Source of the DNA: Streptomyces sp. NBC_01275
GTDB taxonomy: Bacteria; Actinomycetota; Actinomycetes; Streptomycetales; Streptomycetaceae
Length of the DNA stretch: 64,000 bases
Direction of reading: 5' to 3'
NCBI RefSeq assembly: GCF_026340655.1
Contig: NZ_JAPEOZ010000001.1
Location: 2,852,001 to 2,916,000 of the forward strand
The notes beneath the pieces were generated by a model. The model searched no databases. It saw nothing but the letters and a program-made list of their open reading frames with translations, and had not been told where the DNA came from. A program made the translations under genes and the position numbers. Below are positions 61,168 through 64,000 of this stretch, in pieces; within the stretch, counting starts at the first letter, position 1, and the number at the start of each line of letters is the position of its first letter.

Positions 61168-61189
61168 CCTGGCCGAACGTTCGGTAGGT
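61168..61189. promoter_or_regulatory. PaaR-like operator upstream of paaN
   Basis: A 22-bp site centred on the perfect palindrome CCGAACGTTCGG (61173-61184), 9 bp upstream of the PaaN start. It matches 13 of 16 fixed positions of the PaaR (TetR) consensus of Corynebacterium glutamicum as I remember it. The regulator gene is outside the window. Confidence 0.6.
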
Positions 61190-61238
61190 CGATGGGTGCG
61201 GGGCACCCAGGCGGAGACAAGGGAAATGGGGGGCCGGA

Positions 61239-62786
61239 TCAGACGTCGGCGAGCAGGATCGCCGGACGCTCCACGCAGTCGGCCACGAAACGAAGGAAGC
61301 CTCCGGCCACTCCCCCGTCGCAGACCCGGTGGTCGAAGCTGAGGGAGAGCTGCATGACCTTGCGGACGGCCAGCGTGCCGTCCACCACCCAGGGTTTGTC
61401 GACGATGCGGCCCGCGCCGAGCAGGGCGGCCTCCGGGTGGTTGATGATGGGCGTGGAGCCGTCCACGCCGAACACGCCGTAGTTGTTGAGGGTGAAGGTT
61501 CCGCCGGTCAGACGGTCGGGAGGCAGACTCCCGTTGCGGGCGAGCTCGGTCAACCGGGCGAGTTCGGCGGCCAGTTGTACGGTCGTCAGGCGGTGGGCGT
61601 CACGGACGACGGGGACGACCAGGCCGCGTTCGGTCTGGGCGGCGAAACCCAGGTGCACCTCACTGACGCGGACGATCTCCCGCCGCTCGGTGTCCACCGT
61701 GGAGTTCAGTTCCGGGTAGCGACAGAGGCCGGAGACGCATATACGGGCCAGCAGGGCCAACAGCCCTATGCGGCGGCCTGGTTCGGCGGCCTCCAGCGCC
61801 TTCTTGGCCTGGAGCAGCCCGGTCGCGTCCACGTCGACCCAGGTGGTGGCGTCGGGGATCTCGGTGCGGCTGCGGGAGAGTTTGTTCGCGATGGCACCCC
61901 GTACTCCGCGCAGCGGTATGCGCTCGGCACCGTCGGGGGCCCTTCGTGCCTCCGGGGCGGGCGCCGATGCCTGCCGCACCGGGGTGTTCGGTGCGGGGAC
62001 GGGTTCCGTCGGCGCCTGCGTGGCGGCCCGGAGGATGGCCTGTTCCACGTCCCGTCTCAGAACGACGCCGGCGGGACCGGACGGCGCCAGGCCGGCGAGG
62101 TCGACACCGTGGTCCCGGGCCACCCTCCGTACCAGGGGGGAGATCACCCGGGGTGGGTGCGGCGATCCTGCCGCGGCCGGGGCGGGGTGGCCGTCGCGCG
62201 CCGGTGTTCCGACGCCGGTCAGGGCCTCGACGTCAGCAGCCGCGGCACCGGCGCTCGAGACGCTCGCGGCACCGGACGCCTCGCCCGGGACCACCACGGC
62301 GGCACGCCGACGGCGGCGGCGCGAAAGCGCCGGGCCGTGGCCGGTGCCGTAGCCGATCAGGACGTTGCCGGAACCGGCCTGTTCCTCCTCCCGGTAACGC
62401 TCCGCGGCCGCCTCGGCCGAAACCGACCCGCCCGGCGCCGTACCGGAGGTGCCATCGGCCGTACCGGCCCCCGGCGCCTCGGGACGGGGGCCGCCACCCG
62501 ACCCCTCGGAGGCGCCGACACCGCCGGAGGGGTCCGCGCCCACCGTGATCAGCGGTTCCCCCACCGCCAGCGCCGTGCCCGCCTCCGTGTGCAGTCGCAG
62601 CACTGTGCCCGCGTACGGGACCGGTACCTCGACCGCTGCCTTGGCGGTCTCGACCTCGACGACGATCTGGTCGATCGTCACCGTGTCGCCGACCGCGACC
62701 TTCCACTCGACGATCTCGGCCTCGGCCAGTCCTTCGCCGAGGTCGGGCAGCCGGAACAGCTGCTCCTGGAGCGGTGCGGTGGTCAT
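61239..62786 (-). CDS. bkdC: Branched-chain 2-oxoacid dehydrogenase E2 (dihydrolipoyl acyltransferase)
   Basis: A 515-residue protein: lipoyl domain with the lipoylated Lys49 (VEVETAKAAVEV), a long Gly/Ala/Pro linker, a peripheral-subunit-binding domain (ISPLVRRVARDHGVDLAGLA), and a CAT-fold core ending with the catalytic HxxxDG in SFDHRVCDGGVAG. Full length. It overlaps the E1-beta stop by 4 bp. A role with branched-chain oxoacids, not pyruvate, is inferred from the E1-alpha, E1-beta, E2 arrangement. Confidence 0.9.
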   Translation of the reverse strand: MTTAPLQEQLFRLPDLGEGLAEAEIVEWKVAVGDTVTIDQIVVEVETAKAAVEVPVPYAGTVLRLHTEAGTALAVGEPLITVGADPSGGVGASEGSGGGPRPEAPGAGTADGTSGTAPGGSVSAEAAAERYREEEQAGSGNVLIGYGTGHGPALSRRRRRRAAVVVPGEASGAASVSSAGAAAADVEALTGVGTPARDGHPAPAAAGSPHPPRVISPLVRRVARDHGVDLAGLAPSGPAGVVLRRDVEQAILRAATQAPTEPVPAPNTPVRQASAPAPEARRAPDGAERIPLRGVRGAIANKLSRSRTEIPDATTWVDVDATGLLQAKKALEAAEPGRRIGLLALLARICVSGLCRYPELNSTVDTERREIVRVSEVHLGFAAQTERGLVVPVVRDAHRLTTVQLAAELARLTELARNGSLPPDRLTGGTFTLNNYGVFGVDGSTPIINHPEAALLGAGRIVDKPWVVDGTLAVRKVMQLSLSFDHRVCDGGVAGGFLRFVADCVERPAILLADV

Positions 62787-63802
62787 GCGACCGCTCCCTT
62801 CAGCAGGTGCCGGGTGTCCGGCTCGTCGGTGAGCTGGAGGCGGTCGACGGCGTCGAGGATCCGGTCGACGCCGGGCAGGTGCGCGTGCTCCAACTTCGGC
62901 GGCGGATAAGGGATGTCGAAGCCGGCGACCCTCAGGACAGGTGCGGCCAGTGAGTGGAAGCAGCGCTCCTGCACGCGTGCGGCGATCTCCGCCCCGACGC
63001 CCGCGAAGCCCTGGGCCTCCTGGACGACCAGGCAGCGCCCGGTCCGGCGTACCGATGCCGTGACCGTCTCGTCGTCGTAGGGCACCAGGGTCCGCAGGTC
63101 CACGACCTCGAGTTCGATGCCCTCGGCCGCGGCGGCTGCCGCGGCGGCCAGGGCCACCGGAACCGACGGCCCGTACGCGACGACCGTGGCGTCACGGCCC
63201 TCCCGCCGGATCGCCGCCCGTCCGAAGGGCAGCGCGGCGCGCCGTTCCAGGTCGGTGTCCTCCCTCGACCAGTACAGCTTCTTCGGCTCCAGGAAGACGA
63301 CCGGGTCGGGGTCGGCCACGGCGTCGCGCAGCAGCCAGTACGCGTCCTCGGCCGTCGCCGGGGTGACGACCTTCAGTCCCGGCGTGTGCGCGTAGTACGC
63401 CTCGCTGGAGTCGCAGTGGTGCTCGACTCCGCCGATGCCGCCCGCGTACGGGATGCGGATCACCATCGGCAGCGTGAGGCGTCCCCGGGTGCGGTTGCGC
63501 AGCTTGGCGACGTGCGAGGCGATCTGCTCGAAGGCGGGGTACGCGAAGGCGTCGAACTGCATTTCCACCACGGGCCGGAAGCCGCCCATCGCCATGCCGA
63601 CGGCCAGTCCGACGATGCCGGCCTCGGCCAGCGGGGTGTCGAAGCACCGCTGCTCGCCGAAGTCGCGTGTCAGTCCGTCGGTGATCCGGAAGACACCGCC
63701 GAGGGGGCCGACGTCCTCTCCGAAGACGAGTACGCGCTCGTCCTCGCGCAGTGCGTCGCGAAGAGCGGTGTTCAGCGCCTGCGCCATCGTGACCTTGGCC
63801 AT
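62783..63802 (-). CDS. bkdB: 2-oxoacid dehydrogenase E1 component, beta subunit
   Basis: A 339-residue transketolase-like E1-beta: FGEDVGPLGGVFRITDGL, GMAMGGFRPVVEMQFDAFAYPAFEQI, RIPYAGGIGGVEHHCDSSEAYYAHTPGLKVV and C-terminal VAGFDIPYPP are typical. The thiamine diphosphate-binding half is in the alpha subunit upstream. ATG 63802, 5 bp after the E1-alpha stop. Confidence 0.92.
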   Translation of the reverse strand: MAKVTMAQALNTALRDALREDERVLVFGEDVGPLGGVFRITDGLTRDFGEQRCFDTPLAEAGIVGLAVGMAMGGFRPVVEMQFDAFAYPAFEQIASHVAKLRNRTRGRLTLPMVIRIPYAGGIGGVEHHCDSSEAYYAHTPGLKVVTPATAEDAYWLLRDAVADPDPVVFLEPKKLYWSREDTDLERRAALPFGRAAIRREGRDATVVAYGPSVPVALAAAAAAAAEGIELEVVDLRTLVPYDDETVTASVRRTGRCLVVQEAQGFAGVGAEIAARVQERCFHSLAAPVLRVAGFDIPYPPPKLEHAHLPGVDRILDAVDRLQLTDEPDTRHLLKGAVA

Positions 63803-63807
63803 GGCCG

Positions 63808-64000
63808 TCAGTCCTCCTGAGTCTGAAACGTGGTGGGTTCGTCGGCTTCGGCGAGCTCGGCCAGCTCGGCGGCCAACAAGGCGCGCTGTTCGCGTAGTTG
63901 CGGCGTCGGCTCGGCGTAGACGTGGTCGAAGAGCTCCAGTGGGTCCGGGACGGTTTCCGCGTTCATGCCGGCGCGCAGTTCGGCGGCCAGTGCCTCCGCC
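63808..64000 (-). CDS. bkdA: 2-oxoacid dehydrogenase E1 component, alpha subunit (partial, C-terminus)
   Basis: The last 63 residues only, cut by the window edge, ending TTFQTQED before a TGA. It contains the characteristic helical end of E1-alpha (EALAAELRAGMNAETVPDP). Gene order alpha-beta-E2 makes the identification firm. Confidence 0.8.
   Translation of the reverse strand, partial: AEALAAELRAGMNAETVPDPLELFDHVYAEPTPQLREQRALLAAELAELAEADEPTTFQTQED

Overview
The window is high-GC actinobacterial DNA with the habits of a Streptomyces chromosome. Starts are often GTG or TTG, stops and starts overlap by 4 bp, some genes look leaderless, TTA codons are very rare, and the gene content fits (CUT1 sugar ABC importers without an ATPase, a large LAL-type LuxR regulator, GAF/ANTAR proteins, TA modules, FG-GAP and CBM35-like secreted proteins). 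No rRNA, intact tRNA or CRISPR array was seen.

1-13.8 kb: a pentose and plant-polysaccharide locus. On the minus strand, in transcription order, lie a LacI-family repressor, a lipoprotein sugar-binding protein with two permeases, a large secreted clan GH-A-like hydrolase with CBM6/35-type modules, and araB-araA-araD. A GH36 alpha-galactosidase-type enzyme diverges from lacI. Together they would release sugars outside the cell, import them, and turn L-arabinose into D-xylulose-5-phosphate. Regulatory DNA is readable: a leaderless lacI promoter with two palindromic operators, an intercistronic hairpin after the binding protein, a terminator after the hydrolase, an RBS-proximal hairpin in the hydrolase leader, and a G-rich 17-bp tandem repeat.

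13.8-34.2 kb: mixed single genes. These include a BBE-type flavoprotein, an SDR, two adjacent secreted proteins that each carry a TTA codon, an amphi-Trp protein, a CMD-like protein, an oxidoreductase/XRE divergent pair, a PhzF-like protein, a LAL regulator, and a TetR // APC permease-amidohydrolase module whose divergent promoter region holds a good palindrome.

34.3-51.9 kb: accessory region. It starts and ends near two copies of a 49-bp imperfect repeat (41/49 identical). It holds a remnant HTH antitoxin, a type III PKS-methyltransferase-flavoprotein operon of the srsABC (phenolic lipid) type with a divergent UbiA prenyltransferase, a tightly coupled STAS / GNAT-like / GAF-ANTAR operon, and a stress and envelope cluster (two YihY proteins, DUF1206, three ANTAR genes, PRC-barrel remnant, CsbD, several tiny membrane proteins). 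At its right end are decayed genes, an IS fragment, two VapBC modules and a 3'-half tRNA-Met that looks like an attachment-site scar.

51.9-64 kb: a core-type catabolic block, all on the minus strand. It holds paaN, thiolase, two crotonases, a hydroxyacyl-CoA dehydrogenase and paaABCDE for aerobic phenylacetyl-CoA degradation, preceded by a PaaR-like operator. Just upstream are the E1-alpha (partial), E1-beta and E2 genes of a branched-chain 2-oxoacid dehydrogenase. The whole block converts phenylacetyl-CoA and branched-chain oxoacids to acyl-CoAs for central metabolism. Phenylacetate-CoA ligase (PaaK), PaaI and the regulator PaaR are not in the window.
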